A stretch of 64,000 nt of DNA from Protula sp. h YS-2021 (GCA_949752745.1 OX457029.1:9649511-9713510); one strand, 5' to 3'; shown: positions 1 to 12,118, counted from the first letter of the stretch. Translations and numbers: made by a program. The notes: generated by a model not told the origin, from the sequence alone.

Positions 1-1016
1 GTTGCGATTACGTACAAACAAGTACTGGAGATAGTTATAAATGCCATTAAGGTGACTGCAAAAGAAACAAGTAACAGTATTATTTCAAACATTACAATAC
101 ACGCTCAGGGTTCATTTCAAAAAGTCATGGATAGTCCTACCAAGCAGTTCACAGTTGTAGAACGCGTACTGGTACAGTGGGACTACTTTGTAACCAAAGA
201 CGCTGTAGATCAAAGGGTTATATATAAGTAACCGAGCCTGAGCGTCATTATGCGAACAACATTAAATGTTCTTTTAGACTAAAATTGGATTCTAACAGTC
301 GATGACTTTTCAAACAATTTTTGTCTTAACATCCCTGCCCTCCCAAAATTCTCGCTTCGTTGTTATTGCCGAAAATATGGCTTAATGGTATTTTTAGCAA
401 CTGTATGACAAAACACTTATATCATTAAGCTCTGAGCTGATAACTTGAAGCGTTTGAAGGTTTTCTGTATAAACACCAAGCACATGAAGCCGCGAAAATT
501 TCAGGATAAATTCACTGAAAGAACCTTTCCACTATTTTGCCTGTCTGCTGAGTAAAGCTTTTTTACTTCTTAACTTTATTGACCTATCCAGTCTCTTCTA
601 ATTTATTTTCGATTTTAGTGGTCCAGCCAAGCGACGAGAAACATGATTATCTTTTCTCCCTTACATACATTAAATCAGGCAAGAAAAATTAACCTTGTTT
701 CTACTCCCCCCCTTCCCCGGCCGGTTCGTCAAAATCAAAAAGTTCGGCGATGGCCAGGTGTAATTGTTTCGAGTAAAAAAATCGCCCACTGACTCGGTTA
801 AATTTGAATGAGAAATTGAGCAAAAAATCACCATCTGCTTCTTCCTGCTCTGAGAGAAAAATATTATGGTGAAGTCTTTTACCCCCAGTCTACTATTTCC
901 ACGTTTCCCTAAGTCACTATTTCTGCTTCTCCCTTTTGATCTGCTGTTTCTAAATTTTCACTAAGTCTAGTGTCTTGTACTCTGTACATTCATTAGTGAT
1001 GTTTCCTGGCTGACAT
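1..1016. other. non-coding spacer, start of window
   Basis: No exon, RNA gene or recognisable transposon seen. A minus-strand AATAAA (TTTATT on plus, about 575-580) lies 440 bases past the stop codon of the ankyrin gene and is a possible polyadenylation signal for it. Confidence 0.4.
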
Positions 1017-3662
1017 TCATTGCTGTTGAGGAAAGTTTCCGCGTAGAGGTATGATTGCAATACCGCCTGATGGTATCACAAGAGGTATAGTGCTTTGCCA
1101 CGTCATGCTTTCCATTAGTCCAGCTCTCTGTTGCAAAGGTACCAAGGCATCATTCCCAGAATCACATTTAGGATTTTGACTCGGGTCATAATCTTCCAGT
1201 TCTTTGGCTAGATATTCTTTGTTCGTAGCTTTTAAAGCTTCGATGAATTTTGGATATGCGTTTTCTCCGCAAAAGGGGAGGATGTTGATAAGCTTTTCTG
1301 CTTGTTTCTTCCTTGTTTGACAACTAATAATTTCGTCACGATGATCCATAGTAAGAACTTCATTCTGGAAAAGATGATCTAATAAACCATCTTCTGGAGT
1401 GAGCTCGTCTAACAACATGAGCCAGCGGCCTTGAAGCTTTTTCCTGTGGTAGAGGGGCATGCCGATATCTGAACCACCACGGCCATAAATGGCGTTTTCA
1501 AAATCTGTTTTAAAAACATCAAGTTGATGCCGCAATTTCTCTTGTTCAGGAGAAGGAATAGTTGTTGAATTTATTATTTTGTGGAGCTGATCAAAATGAA
1601 AATCAAATGTTCCTTCTGAAATATTTCCTTTCCTGTTCTTGTAAGCTGATTCGATTGCTTTTCTTGTCCTTCGATCAACTTTTATCTCACCGTCTACTAT
1701 ATCCCAAATGTCTTGCGTATACTTATTTCTCACGAACAAGTCAATTTTGGGATGACTAAGTATTTCATTGATGAAATCGGGATCATAGTTCATGACTGCA
1801 TACATCAATATAGTGCAACCTTCGGCATTTTGAATATTAGGATCGTATCTTTCCTTAAAAGTATGATGAAGTAGTGGCAACGGACCATTCTTTTGTTTCG
1901 AAGCCAGAAGTGCAGCAGTTTCTAAAGCATTGGTAGTGTTCTCAGTATTGGGATTTTGCCAATTTGGCTCGATTTCAATGCCAAAGATTTCCAAGAACAG
2001 CTTCACTTTCTCAATCAGCCTTTGTGCCACTAAGTGCATTAGAATGGTATCCCCGTCAGTATTGGCTATGTTGGGATCAACGTCATTTTTAATGATGTTA
2101 AGTAAAGCTTTAGTAACACTTGTCTCGGAGTGCCTTTTCATTACCCAAAATACCACTGTTTCACCATTATTGTCCCTAATATTGTAATCCAATGCTTTAC
2201 ACACTTTCTGCTTGAACATATCTACCACTCTTTCAATATGTGATGGACTAGCCATAAGCTCTGGTTTAGATGCATTAAGACGATTACTTCCATAGTTTTC
2301 GTAACCTAATTGTTCAAAAAGAAGCTTAACTATCGCAACCTTTCCTCCACGGTCGCTAATGTTTGGGTTGAATTTGTCTCCAAAACGATCCAAAAACATT
2401 GGCAAAATACGTTCGTTTTCCTTCATTACTAAATGCCACAACAAAAATTTCCCCTCCTTATCCTGATAGTTCACATCAAAGTGATTAAGTTGATTATCAA
2501 GATACTGTATCAGAAGCTGGTACTTGTTTTCTAAATCTTCAAAGAGTACAGTTCTTTGTAATGCGTTCAGAAATAAGTGATATCCGACTTCATCTGAAAA
2601 AGCTATTCGATCCTTAAAGGTTTCTAAGAAATATTTAAAAAACTCCGATGGATTGTCATTGCTTTCGCAGAAGAACATAAGTGGTGTCACGTGTCTTCTA
2701 GATGTATGAAATCGTCGCGCATGAGTTCCCAGCTTATGCTCATTTTTCAGTAATGGTTGAACTGACTGACCAAAATCATCATTTGGATTGAAGCGGTCAA
2801 GAAGGTTATCCAGCAAAACCTTGAAGAATTCCAAATTATTACGACCGATGCATGTAACAAAGACATTCATTTCTATGAGCGTTTCGATGCAAACCACTCC
2901 TTTATGAATTTCAATAATCAGTTTGCAAAATGTTTCCCATGTGCTGTTTTCGGACCATTTCGTAAATATCAAACGCAATAATGACCTTTCGTTTTCATTC
3001 GGATTGAAACAAGTACGTAGCAAAGTTTTTATGCCTTTACTAACGCTTTCATAGTCTTTCCAGTGTGCTAATGCATGTGTTGTTACCAAGTATTGTTTCC
3101 ATATGTCCACTGGAACATGGCTTTCCAGCTTGACTAAGAGCTCCACCAACTTTTCATCTTTCTGCTTAGCAAGTGTCTTTAGGCATTGAACATCCAATTT
3201 TCTCTCACTAACTTCCGGCATCAAAGAAGTGAAACGCTTGAATAAAAGTTCAGCAACATCATATCTTTCGCTGTAAACTGCTGTCCGTACTATTATCCAT
3301 GCTTTTTGACTTTTAATGAATGGTGTAAGTGCCTCTAAAAATACTTGTATGTTTGAAAGATGTGCAGCAGTTATACCTTCACAAATCACACTGAAGTTCA
3401 CATCGTGACACAAATCAAAATATCCCCAGATATTGTGGTTTAATATTGCCCACTTCTTATCAATGAAATACTGAAAAACACCAGGTATATCGTATTTCCA
3501 TAACAACTGTAATATCGTATAATGTACTGCAACTTTGTCCTTACCTGGAGATTTAGTTTTGAAGAAATCAATACATTTCTCCTCTTTTGTCGTATTTGTG
3601 ACAGATTCATCCTGCACAAGAATCGCCAAATCGTTTGGCAATTGAGTAATATTTTGAGCCAT
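1017..3662 (-). CDS. ankyrin-repeat-like protein, single long exon
   Basis: An uninterrupted 881-residue reading frame, far longer than chance in this AT-rich sequence. I do not recognise a named orthologue. The N-terminal half (about 1-390) is helical and rich in Leu/Phe pairs such as VELLVKL and FFKVLLDNLL, which suggests degenerate helix-turn-helix repeats. The second half holds clearer ankyrin-type units: DNNGETVVFWVMK near residue 496, DPNIANTDGDTILMHLV near 527 and DPNIQNAEGCTILMYAV near 604. The last 200 residues look helical and charged without a motif I can name. There is no signal peptide or membrane segment, so a cytoplasmic or nuclear scaffold role is likely. The start at 3662 is the first ATG in frame. 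The lack of introns could mean a retrocopy or a lineage-specific expanded family; upstream exons cannot be excluded. Function is unknown. Confidence 0.75.
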   Translation of the reverse strand: MAQNITQLPNDLAILVQDESVTNTTKEEKCIDFFKTKSPGKDKVAVHYTILQLLWKYDIPGVFQYFIDKKWAILNHNIWGYFDLCHDVNFSVICEGITAAHLSNIQVFLEALTPFIKSQKAWIIVRTAVYSERYDVAELLFKRFTSLMPEVSERKLDVQCLKTLAKQKDEKLVELLVKLESHVPVDIWKQYLVTTHALAHWKDYESVSKGIKTLLRTCFNPNENERSLLRLIFTKWSENSTWETFCKLIIEIHKGVVCIETLIEMNVFVTCIGRNNLEFFKVLLDNLLDRFNPNDDFGQSVQPLLKNEHKLGTHARRFHTSRRHVTPLMFFCESNDNPSEFFKYFLETFKDRIAFSDEVGYHLFLNALQRTVLFEDLENKYQLLIQYLDNQLNHFDVNYQDKEGKFLLWHLVMKENERILPMFLDRFGDKFNPNISDRGGKVAIVKLLFEQLGYENYGSNRLNASKPELMASPSHIERVVDMFKQKVCKALDYNIRDNNGETVVFWVMKRHSETSVTKALLNIIKNDVDPNIANTDGDTILMHLVAQRLIEKVKLFLEIFGIEIEPNWQNPNTENTTNALETAALLASKQKNGPLPLLHHTFKERYDPNIQNAEGCTILMYAVMNYDPDFINEILSHPKIDLFVRNKYTQDIWDIVDGEIKVDRRTRKAIESAYKNRKGNISEGTFDFHFDQLHKIINSTTIPSPEQEKLRHQLDVFKTDFENAIYGRGGSDIGMPLYHRKKLQGRWLMLLDELTPEDGLLDHLFQNEVLTMDHRDEIISCQTRKKQAEKLINILPFCGENAYPKFIEALKATNKEYLAKELEDYDPSQNPKCDSGNDALVPLQQRAGLMESMTWQSTIPLVIPSGGIAIIPLRGNFPQQQ

Positions 3663-5049
3663 TCTTAGTACATATTAAGACAAATTCGTACATTCATAAA
3701 TTCCTATAAATTGTTTATTTGTCCCTGGAGTTGCTATTCGTATGCTACCGGTGCTGAATAATAACAAAATGGCTCATTTTATTATGCAATCTCATCTTTA
3801 TCAATGACCCACTTCAATGGGAAGTGCGAACGCCATGTAGCGTAGGTGTAAGATACCTTCTTACGGTACAGAGCCTCGTTCTGTATATCTCGCTGATAAT
3901 CAGTGCATAATACAAAGTCTAAATGGCTAAATTTTCCTTTTGTGTTATTATGGAATACACCATAATGGTGCAGGCATATATATGATATATAGTACATCTC
4001 CTTTGCAAAAGTGCAACCTGGCGATGAAATATTACATAACGGTAATAATCATGGGAAAAAAGTAGAGCCGTAGCCTATCGTGTTTATATAAACAAACGCT
4101 GCTTCGTAGATGAAGCATGAAGGACTTGGGTGACATTATAAGTATTTGGTGGCACTTTAAGGCATATAAGAAAGCATTGATTAGAAAGAGTGTATTTTTC
4201 AAATGACTTTGTCGCGTCATTGTGGTTATATACTAACGGGAACGCGTATTGATTTGTGCAAAGGAATTTGATGAGAATGAGGTTTCAATAAACAGAACAC
4301 ACCTCCAAAACTTTAACCAATTAACCGTTTTGAATCGAATAAAATATGTGAATAGCCCATTAAATACACGCTGTGCATTAAACAAACTGAACTTTAAATA
4401 TCGAGAACTAATCATTAACAAATCATTACAGCAAGATGCTACCACTGCCAATTTAGTATTTATCAGCGAAAGTGTAAATTAAAGACTTAATCTTAGTTGT
4501 TCAATGCAGCGCATGGCTGAAACAGTGACTTTGTCGCAGAATGTAAATGAATTATTATATTATTACATTCTAAATCAATCAAGTTTATTGTAATCTCTGT
4601 GATCAGAGTTAAATTATAAACAGGTACATATTAATTAACCAGACAAATGTAGTGTTAGTCAGGAGAGATTGAGATTTGTGATATCAGTTTCAAGAAAATA
4701 ATATTTGATTTTTTCACGCTTTTCAGGTTGTACTTTCACAATATGCTTAGTTTCGTTTCAATTTGTTAGTTGATTGAAATCGGTTACAGCTGTTTAATAT
4801 TATTGCAATTCTATTAAGAGCATTGAACTTGGAGCTGTAATCTTTAAATTAACATATATTTACATTACTAATCATTAATTTATAGGTAAGAACTGAAGGC
4901 TTGTTGTCACAACACATGCAATCCACTGACCTGTTGAAAGAAACAAAGGTGAAAGCTTCCGTTATGTGTCTGATCATAATCTATATTTAATTGAGGATTT
5001 TCTTTATATTGGAAACATTTTTATGGACTGCCATTTTCACATTTCACAT
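3663..5049. other. non-coding spacer
   Basis: AT-rich, only short chance reading frames. No transposon motif, RNA gene or repeat array recognised. Confidence 0.4.
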
Positions 5050-5870
5050 TAGGAAATTATTGATATCAAGAATTAATTTTTGATTTAAAAAAAAATCCAT
5101 ATTTTGATATCAAGAAATAATTTTTGCTATCTATAATTGTATTTTTGATATCTTTAAATGTATTTTTGATCTCGAAAAATAATCTTTGATATCAATAAAT
5201 ATTTATAGATATCAAAAAATATTTATTGATATCAAAAATGATTTAATGATATCCAAAATTGAATTTTTGATATCAAAAATTTAATTCTTGATAGCAAAAA
5301 TGAAATATTTGAGAGCAAAATATCAATTTGGAGCTCAATAATTCATTTTCTTTTTATTGATATAAAAAATTTGTTTCAGATACCATTATTTCAGAATGAA
5401 GCTTTTTCAATTTGTATTTTGAAATCTGCAAATGATTTTTTTATCTCAAAAATTTATTTTGATATCAAAATATCAGTCTATTTTTTTAAATAAAAAAATC
5501 AGAAGTACACATCTGTGAATTAATAATGACTGGTCCTTGTATACAGAATCTTTCTTTAAATTTCTTACTGTACATAAAAAAAAAGAAATAATTCTTGAGA
5601 TAATAAATTGTGTTGTTATTATTGATCTCAAAATTCCAGTTTTCTTCTCCAAAATTTAATTGGCGAATCGCTAAATTTTATGTGAATGTGTGTCTTCCTT
5701 AAGATTTTTGGAGTTTGTAAATTTGATATTTTGATCTCAAATATAATTTTTTGCCATCTAAAATTCAATTAATGATAGCAAAATATAAATTATTGAGATC
5801 TACATAGATTTCTTGATATCTTTAATTATATTTTGATATCAAAATAAGCATTGAATTTTAAAACGGCATT
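5050..5870. repeat. AT-rich stretch of dispersed GATATC palindromes
   Basis: The motif TTTTTGATATCAAAAA and near variants recur about twenty times at irregular spacing. Each copy is self-complementary, so both strands look alike. It resembles a decayed simple or palindromic satellite rather than a coding or regulatory unit. Confidence 0.6.
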
Positions 5871-6334
5871 CCATACATTTTAATTGTAGCACTGGAAGCA
5901 ATTAAATCTGAAGTATTAAAATTAACGTGAAATGCTGAAACTAAATATCATGATTTGAAAGCACGCCAAGTATTTTCTCAAGGTTTCATTTGTGGTTGTG
6001 GGTAAAAAGGACGTCATATTTTATAACAGAGCAATATGGTCTGGGTACACCAATTTGAGACTAGAAAATGCTGTATACGAGTGTGCCAACACACTGGTTC
6101 ATAGGAACATAAGCGATAACTGGATACTGCATTCATTCTTCGCTTTTTCTCAGAAGAGACAGAGGTTTAAAGGTTTGTGATCTGCAATAAAGAGAAGAGA
6201 TAGAAAAGTAGGATGATAGAAAAGTATAGATGATGATAAGTTTATTTCTGTTTTTGCTTTCATAGTGTACTGTATGTTTGCTAAAAATGTACAGAATTAA
6301 TTATATAGTCTAAATCCCACATGTTACGAAACTT

Positions 6335-6487
6335 CAGACCTGGCCAGAATGGAAACAAAGATGGTCGAGATTTTACATCGTTACCAAACCAAAAGACGAA
6401 GATGAAGAAATGCAGCTAGCCAGTCTCGTTTATGCAACGGGCCTAGAAGCAGAAACTGTCTATGACACATTCACCTTCACCGTATGA
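6335..6487 (+). pseudogene. gag-like remnant of an LTR retrotransposon
   Basis: One frame reads WPEWKQRWSRFYIV, then a run ending EAETVYDTF before a stop. This matches the 'WxxWxxRFxxY ... GxEAxxxxxTF' pattern I know from the N-terminal gag region of animal Ty3/Gypsy-like elements. Only about 50 codons are left and no protease or polymerase follows. It may be a chance juxtaposition with the polymerase remnant just downstream. Confidence 0.4.
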
Positions 6488-6579
6488 GTTATGGAGAAGA
6501 ATCACAGAACACAGACAACAAGTGCTTCCTATGGGCTATATTAGCTTATCTATATCTAATGTATGACCATGGAAATGAG

Positions 6580-7260
6580 CAATACAAGTATCAACTGTTT
6601 GAACATGAGCTGGATTAGGAAGATATAAAATTTACAACACCAATTCATCAAATTCCTGAATTTGAGAACATGAACATTGTCAGCAATGTTTTTGGTTAGG
6701 AAAATGAAGTGGTGCCCATCGACATAAGTCGCATGAGCCAACATGAGAGTGACACTGGAATCAACTTACTGCTCACCAGTGACAAAGAGACGAGATATTA
6801 TTTCTGATCAAGAACTTAAGCGACTCATATTGTATCGTAAAAACATCACGGTAAAACGTTTCACTGTTTTAATTGTTTGCATGGGTATAAGTGCAAAGAC
6901 CTTTTGGATAAACATCGTGAAGTTTGTGGGAAGCATGGAGCACAGCGCTTGTCAGGATACAATAATTCGATTAAAGGGCAAAACAACAAAAGGCAACCTT
7001 TGTTATTTATGCTGACTTTGAAGGCTGTATAGAGAAATGTGGCACAGAGAACAAAAATCAACATCATAAGGCGAACAGTTTGCCTTGTTGTCGTCGGCGA
7101 TTGTGATTCTGTGCTTTAGCGTGGAGACAGTGCTGTCCACAAATTTCTAAAGTATATGTTGGATTATCGTGATCACATTTTGAATCGATTGAGCAATCCA
7201 AAACCAACTGAAATGACTGCTGGGGATAAGAAACAGTTTGCAAATAATCATTTGTCATCA
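6580..7260 (+). pseudogene. decayed type-B DNA polymerase-like gene (Polinton/Maverick-like)
   Basis: Read across several frames, the segment keeps the order typical of protein-primed type-B DNA polymerases in Polinton-like elements and their relatives. There is an acidic lead-in containing VPIDISRM, a line reading INLLLTSDKETRYY, a cysteine/histidine cluster (CFNCLHGYKC then KHREVCGKH), and the exonuclease-I-like YADFEGC near 7010-7030. Stops and frameshifts interrupt every part, and no polymerase palm motifs are visible downstream. Similar PolB-derived fragments are common in cnidarian, insect and amphioxus genomes. I infer a fragment of a mobile element; its termini were not found. Confidence 0.5.
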
Positions 7261-8170
7261 TGAACTCAAACGTGCAAATTACTCCGGATCACTCGGATGA
7301 ACTGAAAATCTTTTAGTGTGGAACTTTCATTATCCTGTCTCCTGAAGATCGAACCATGGTGAAGGATTATTTTGAATCTTTACCAATACCAGGATTTTAT
7401 CTACAAGTGTTAGAAGATCTTAGTGTGAAAGTCACTGAACGCGACGGTAAGCGCTGTGTACAGTTTCAACAAGCTTACCGAATGCTACGATTTCGTCATA
7501 CTTAGTACAGAACAATAATGAAACTTAGCTTTGAATCAAATGGATATGTACAATTGATGCGTTGACTTTACGCATGATATGCGGACTATGATAAAGAGTA
7601 TGAAAGATTTAAATGAATTGACACTATTGAACCATGTCAATGTGAAAGTGATTGGGTTGGATCAGTGTTTTGCCAGCTTTCATAACATTTACAAACGGGG
7701 TAATAACATGTATGATACTGATTTCAATTTAAACGGTTGTAAGTGGGCTGAAATGTTACATGTACTAGCATAATATGTAGTTGAATAATAGTTGATTTAT
7801 TTTTTTGTTCTCAATATTGAATTGCAATTTTTTTCGTTCTCAATAACTGTAAATATGTGTGATTTGTTATGTGAAATAAAAAACACATGATTTTTTTCAA
7901 TATTTTAAAAATTTTTCCTCAAACAATACTTCACTGTAATACATAACAATATATTATATATGATACACATGGTTTACGGGTTAGTTGACAAGTCGCCAGG
8001 GACCCCCCATTTAAATGAAAGTTACGGGTCAATAAACACCGCGCAGTGACGAAATAGAATGATATGACGTTAGTATTACAGTGTAGCGGTAACCATTTAC
8101 AAAAAATGTATATTTAGATAAACATATCTAAAGCTACAAATTTTGCTAAAAAGTTAAACAAGCTTAGTAG
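7261..8170. other. AT-rich non-coding stretch after the polymerase remnant
   Basis: A 64-codon frame at 7579-7773 may be a further shred of the preceding element, but it carries no motif I can name. The rest is T-rich filler. Confidence 0.3.
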
Positions 8171-8179
8171 AACAATTGT

Positions 8180-10010
8180 TTATAATGTCTACAGACAAAG
8201 TCTTCAACCGGCAGTCTCGGAATCTCCCATCGTGGCTGCAACGACATCACTCACGGTTCCGACACGAAAACAGCCTCTGTCTCTGGCACAAGCTACAGTG
8301 TCGCACACTGCACAATCCATAGCGCATCAGCATTCGCCGTGAGAGGACTTCAGGTCTTTCAGGCCAGTACGTACTCCTACGCCACCAGGGATGGAGTTTC
8401 CACCGGAAGAGTGCGAGGAGGCTTCCACTACGGAGATATTCTTTTATTGCCGACAATTCTGCAGCATCCCTAGCAACTTTACAACAACAGGTTACTCGGC
8501 CAGTCCTCTCTTTAGCGGCTCAAACGCAGCCTCATCAGCGGGAAGATTTCATGGCGTTGTCTACAGCTCCCTGCGTCACTAGGCAATAGAATTGTAGGCT
8601 AGCCTGGCAGGCTTTGGGAGCTCCCAAAAATGTGGTTCGGTGGTTACGTTTGGGTTACCCTCTGCCGTTTGCAAGGGATACGTCGGGATGCCAAGTCTTG
8701 CCACCGCTTGCCAGGCTCCCCAATCCTTCTTTAGTGACAACGTATCACGATCGGGACAAGCAACGTGCGTTGCAGCAGATGAGTCACGATTTGTTAGAAA
8801 AGATGCCAATAGGCACACCGGCGTCTTTCAGTTGTGTCTTCTGGATTCCAAAAGATCTGGGGGTTGGCGGCTTGTCATAGATTTGTCGCAGCTCAGTCAG
8901 TTTCTCCATCTCACGTCCTTTACGATGGATACCCCGCAGTTGATCAAGGCCACTTTGGCACAGGGTATGTGGGCGGTGCCGGTGGATCTATCAGATGCAT
9001 ATCTACACATTCCCATGCATCAGTCGGCTTGTCCTTTTCTCGCGTTTACGGTGGTGGATCAAAATTATTGGTTTCTTGCCCTACCGTTCGGCCTATCGAC
9101 GGCTCCGTTAGTATTTACTCAAGTTATGTCGGTAATCAAAAGGTGGAGTCACAAAGAAGGGTTTCTGTTGTTCCAATATCTCGACGATTGGTTGTTAGTG
9201 AATACGGACAGGCAGTTGCTTCTAACACAAGTCGAGTTCTTGTTGAGTGGCTGCACTGCTCTGGGTTTGTTGGTCAATCACAAGAAGTCGGAACTTATTC
9301 CAACGCAGAAGATCACATTTACCGGGGAGTTACGGGACTTCGTGTGTGCCAAGGCTTTTCCCACACAGGACTGAATCCAAAAGATTATGTCTCTCATTGC
9401 CAGGGTGGTCTCTACCTCCAGGCCTCGGGTAGCACAACTGGAATCCCTTCTAGGTTTGTTGGTGGCAACGGAGGAGACGGTCAAGCTGGGCAGATGCCAC
9501 TTTCGCGAGTTTCAGCGTGTAGTTCTCAAGGCTTTGAGTCACGGCAGGTTACAGGGTCATCGTGTAAGTTATCTTTGCTAGCTCTCAGGGATTTGGATTG
9601 GTGGTCGTTTTAACCAAATCTTTTGATAGGTGTACCGTTTATTCGGGAAGCTCCATCGAGATAAGTACAGACGGATGCTTCTTTCACCGGGTGGGGTGTG
9701 GCCTTCCAAGGGGATGTGGAAGGGTTCTTGGTCAAGCCAAGAAAAACGGTTGCACATCAACGTTTTGGAGATGAAATCAGTCTTGACAGCTTGTCAGACT
9801 CTTCGATCATTTCTGTGCTGTCACGTGGTTCAGTTCCTCGTAGACAATCAAACTGTGATGGCGTATTTATCCAGGCGGCGGCACTCGTTCACCCATGTTG
9901 TCTCGTCTAACCAAGGAGGTTTTACTGCTTGCTCGGGATTCCCATTTTGTCATTCAACCGTCTCACATTGCTGGCAGCCTCAATCTCCTTGCCGATTTGC
10001 CTTTTTCGCA
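8180..10010 (+). pseudogene. DIRS-type retrotransposon pol remnant (reverse transcriptase and RNase H)
   Basis: A broken polymerase read left to right. The lead-in includes APKNVVRWLRLGYPLPF (8620-8670), typical of the linker before DIRS reverse transcriptase. The RT core is open at about 8820-9330: GWRLVIDLSQL, PVDLSDAYLHIPM, the LPFGLSTAP loop and the catalytic FQYLDDWL at about 9172-9195. RNase H follows in alternating frames: TDASFTGWG near 9668, INVLEM near 9755, VDNQTVMAYL near 9840, and HIAGSLNLLADLPFS near 9965-10005. Frames change near 8820 and at least twice after 9600, so it is dead. The methyltransferase-like and tyrosine recombinase parts of full DIRS elements are missing and no terminal repeats were found. 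A decayed gag tail may precede it at 8180-8580. It is a different, oppositely oriented element from the one at 11.5-21.3 kb. Confidence 0.8.
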
Positions 10011-10254
10011 AATGCCCCCAAAATGCCGAAATAATGGGAATTTTAAAAATTTTGTAAAATTGTGTAAATGTCGGTAAATACGTGAATGGTCAAAACCCAA
10101 CCTCTCCAACATTCCTTTTCGGATAGCTTCCAAATTCGAATTAAATGCATTTTACATAATTCCATTGAATCTTTTCAATAGTACGCGTGAACGTTCGTGG
10201 GCTGCTCTCTGTGTTCCTGGACGTGCTAGTGCTTTTTATTTATTCAGGTAGAAC

Positions 10255-11150
10255 CTGTGGGGAATATATGCGATATACCGCCTGTCGGTCTGTCGGTCTG
10301 CCATCAAGAGCTTGTTAATACGATAACTTAAAAACTTTTATAAAAAAGGATTTTTATAAAACTTGGTATGTAGCTTCTATGGGACATTCTAAGGTGTTGT
10401 AAATGGACAAGGTTCGCCAAGGAAAAATGGACCAGCTTGACTTCAGCGCATTTTCCTTGAACTAAAATTTTCGCTCTTGATTGACTATTGTTAACACGAT
10501 ATCTCAAGAACAACTGCAAGGATTTTCATGAAAATTTCAGCTCTTGATTGATTATTGTGTGAGCTTGGTAACACGATAACGTAAAAACTGCTGCATGGAT
10601 TTTCATGAGACTTAGTTTGTAGCTTCTATGGGAAGAAACACAGATCGGTGTTGTAAATGGGCTATTTTCTTCTAAGGAAAATGGACCTGAATCACTTCAG
10701 CGCATTTTCCTTGAACTAAAATTTTAGCTCTTGATTGACTATTGTTAACACGATATCTCAAGAACAACAGCAAGGATTTTCATGAAACTTGGTGTGTATA
10801 TTCTGTGCGCACTAAGAGGGATCGACATTGTCAATGGGTTAGGTTGGCCCAAGGAAAATGAGCCAAATACACTTTGAAATTTACCAAATCCTGGAAATTA
10901 TTTAGCATCGAAATGAGTTTGGTAACACGATATCTCAAGAACAACTGCCGGGATTTTAATGAAACTTGGTATGTAGCTTCTTCTATGGGAAAAAACACAG
11001 ATCGGTGTTGTAAATGGGCTCGGTTCGTTCAGGGAAAATGCACTAACTGGACGTGGAAAATTTCAGCTCTTGATTGACTATTGATGGCCGTCTTTAACTG
11101 ATGGGGGGCCTGTGGGGAACATGTGGGTTATGCACACTGCTCTAGTTTTT
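10255..11150. repeat. diverged tandem repeat, unit about 165-190 bp (family shared with 37.48-38.27 kb)
   Basis: About five units, each built from the same blocks in order: 'TTAACACGATAAC', 'TGAAACTTGGTATGTAGCTT', 'CACAGATCGGTGTTGTAAAT', 'GGAAAATGGACC', 'TTTCAGCTCTTGATTGACTA'. The first copy is preceded by GGGGAATATATGCGATA and a GTCTGTCGGTCTG run. The same header and blocks occur at 37.48-38.27 kb and, as one partial unit, at 27.28-27.44 kb. No coding potential seen. Confidence 0.85.
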
Positions 11151-11545
11151 GTTTGTTTTGTTTTTTCTTTTTCTTTTTTTTTTGTTTTTTTTTTTAATTT
11201 TAGATTTCACCCGGGAAAACTCGTTTTTGTGTATTAAAATTATGAAAAAGTTCACAAACAAAGTTCTTCATTGTTTGGTCTAACAGTATTCGTTTCAGAG
11301 TTTTTCCCCTTTTCCTTGTTTGGTAATGGTCTAGGTCATGCCCGTGGACATGCTTGTTCAAAATGACTTCCATTTTCAGTGCGCTGTGATAAATGTTCGT
11401 CGCTTTTTGGTCGTTTTTGCAACGCCGGAATGACGTCAGAAAACCGACGTCGCCTCAACGTCGAAATAAAGTCGGGTTTGGGGGAAATAGGTCGTGACGT
11501 GATTCTACCCATTTTACAAGCTTATTTTATTCAGAATATGGTTGT

Positions 11546-11594
11546 TTTAGGGAAATGTACGTTAAGGCAAATTTTTCACTTACATGTGTAGCTA
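11546..11594. repeat. split direct repeat B, outer copy (B2)
   Basis: Starts TTTAGGGAAATGTACGTTAA and ends CATGTGTAGCTA. It matches 11811-11860 over about 50 bases with few differences and the same orientation. Confidence 0.75.
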
Positions 11595-11756
11595 TAGCAC
11601 TCCTTCTGTAGCGGGTCTTCTTATGAAGTGCGCACTCTGTAGGTGTAGTCCGACGATATATCCTTATCAAAATGTACCATATACAAATATATCCGTGGGG
11701 CTAATTCTCATAAAACGATAAGGCGTCCTTTCCGCCATGAATGCTATAAACTTAGC

Positions 11757-11807
11757 TCTATACAAAGTAAACAAAACCGAAAGGTAAGTTTTCACATTTG
11801 CATAACT
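11757..11807. repeat. split direct repeat A, inner copy (A2)
   Basis: Holds CTATACAAAGTAAACAAAAC followed by CGAAAGGTAAGTTTTCACAT. It matches 21233-21283 nearly base for base, in the same orientation, 9.4 kb apart. Confidence 0.8.
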
Positions 11808-11810
11808 CCT

Positions 11811-11860
11811 ATTTAGGGAAATGTACGTTAAGGCAAATTTTTCACATATATGTGTAGCTA
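11811..11860. repeat. split direct repeat B, inner copy (B1)
   Basis: Second copy of the B repeat, directly abutting A2 (gap of three bases). Confidence 0.75.
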
Positions 11861-11870
11861 AATTTAGAGT

Positions 11871-12113
11871 CTAACCACTGTTGGAAAGAAATGTATGTAA
11901 GAGACTGTGAGCGTAAGCCCGAATAGTTTTATTATTGTAATGTGGGCTAATATTCAACCCGAACGGTAAAAAATTAAATACACAGTATTTTTTCTTCCAA
12001 GAAAAACCTACGAATCCACGAAAATCGAGATGAACCGATATATGGTGGTACCTACGGATCAAGGCAACCGATATGAACTCATCTTCACGTTCAATTTGCA
12101 CACACACAACATC
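11871..12113 (-). pseudogene. reverse transcriptase fragment, downstream half
   Basis: The minus-strand frame contains YHHISVHLDF (the 'SGYHHI' region that carries the first catalytic aspartate in relatives), GFVGFSW, and FNFLPFGLNISP, the classic FxxLPFGLxxAP loop. The frame then runs into repeat B1 with no YxDD motif, so the catalytic palm is missing. It is the continuation of the fragment at 19984-20130, cut by the BEL/Pao insertion. Confidence 0.65.
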
Positions 12114-12118
12114 AATCC
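12114..12118. repeat. target site duplication of the BEL/Pao element, left copy
   Basis: AATCC immediately outside the left LTR, identical to 19979-19983. Five bases is the usual length for BEL/Pao. Confidence 0.85.

Noticed and set aside
4233..4482. Overlapping 72- and 77-codon frames on both strands
   Set aside because: Short, mutually overlapping and without motifs.
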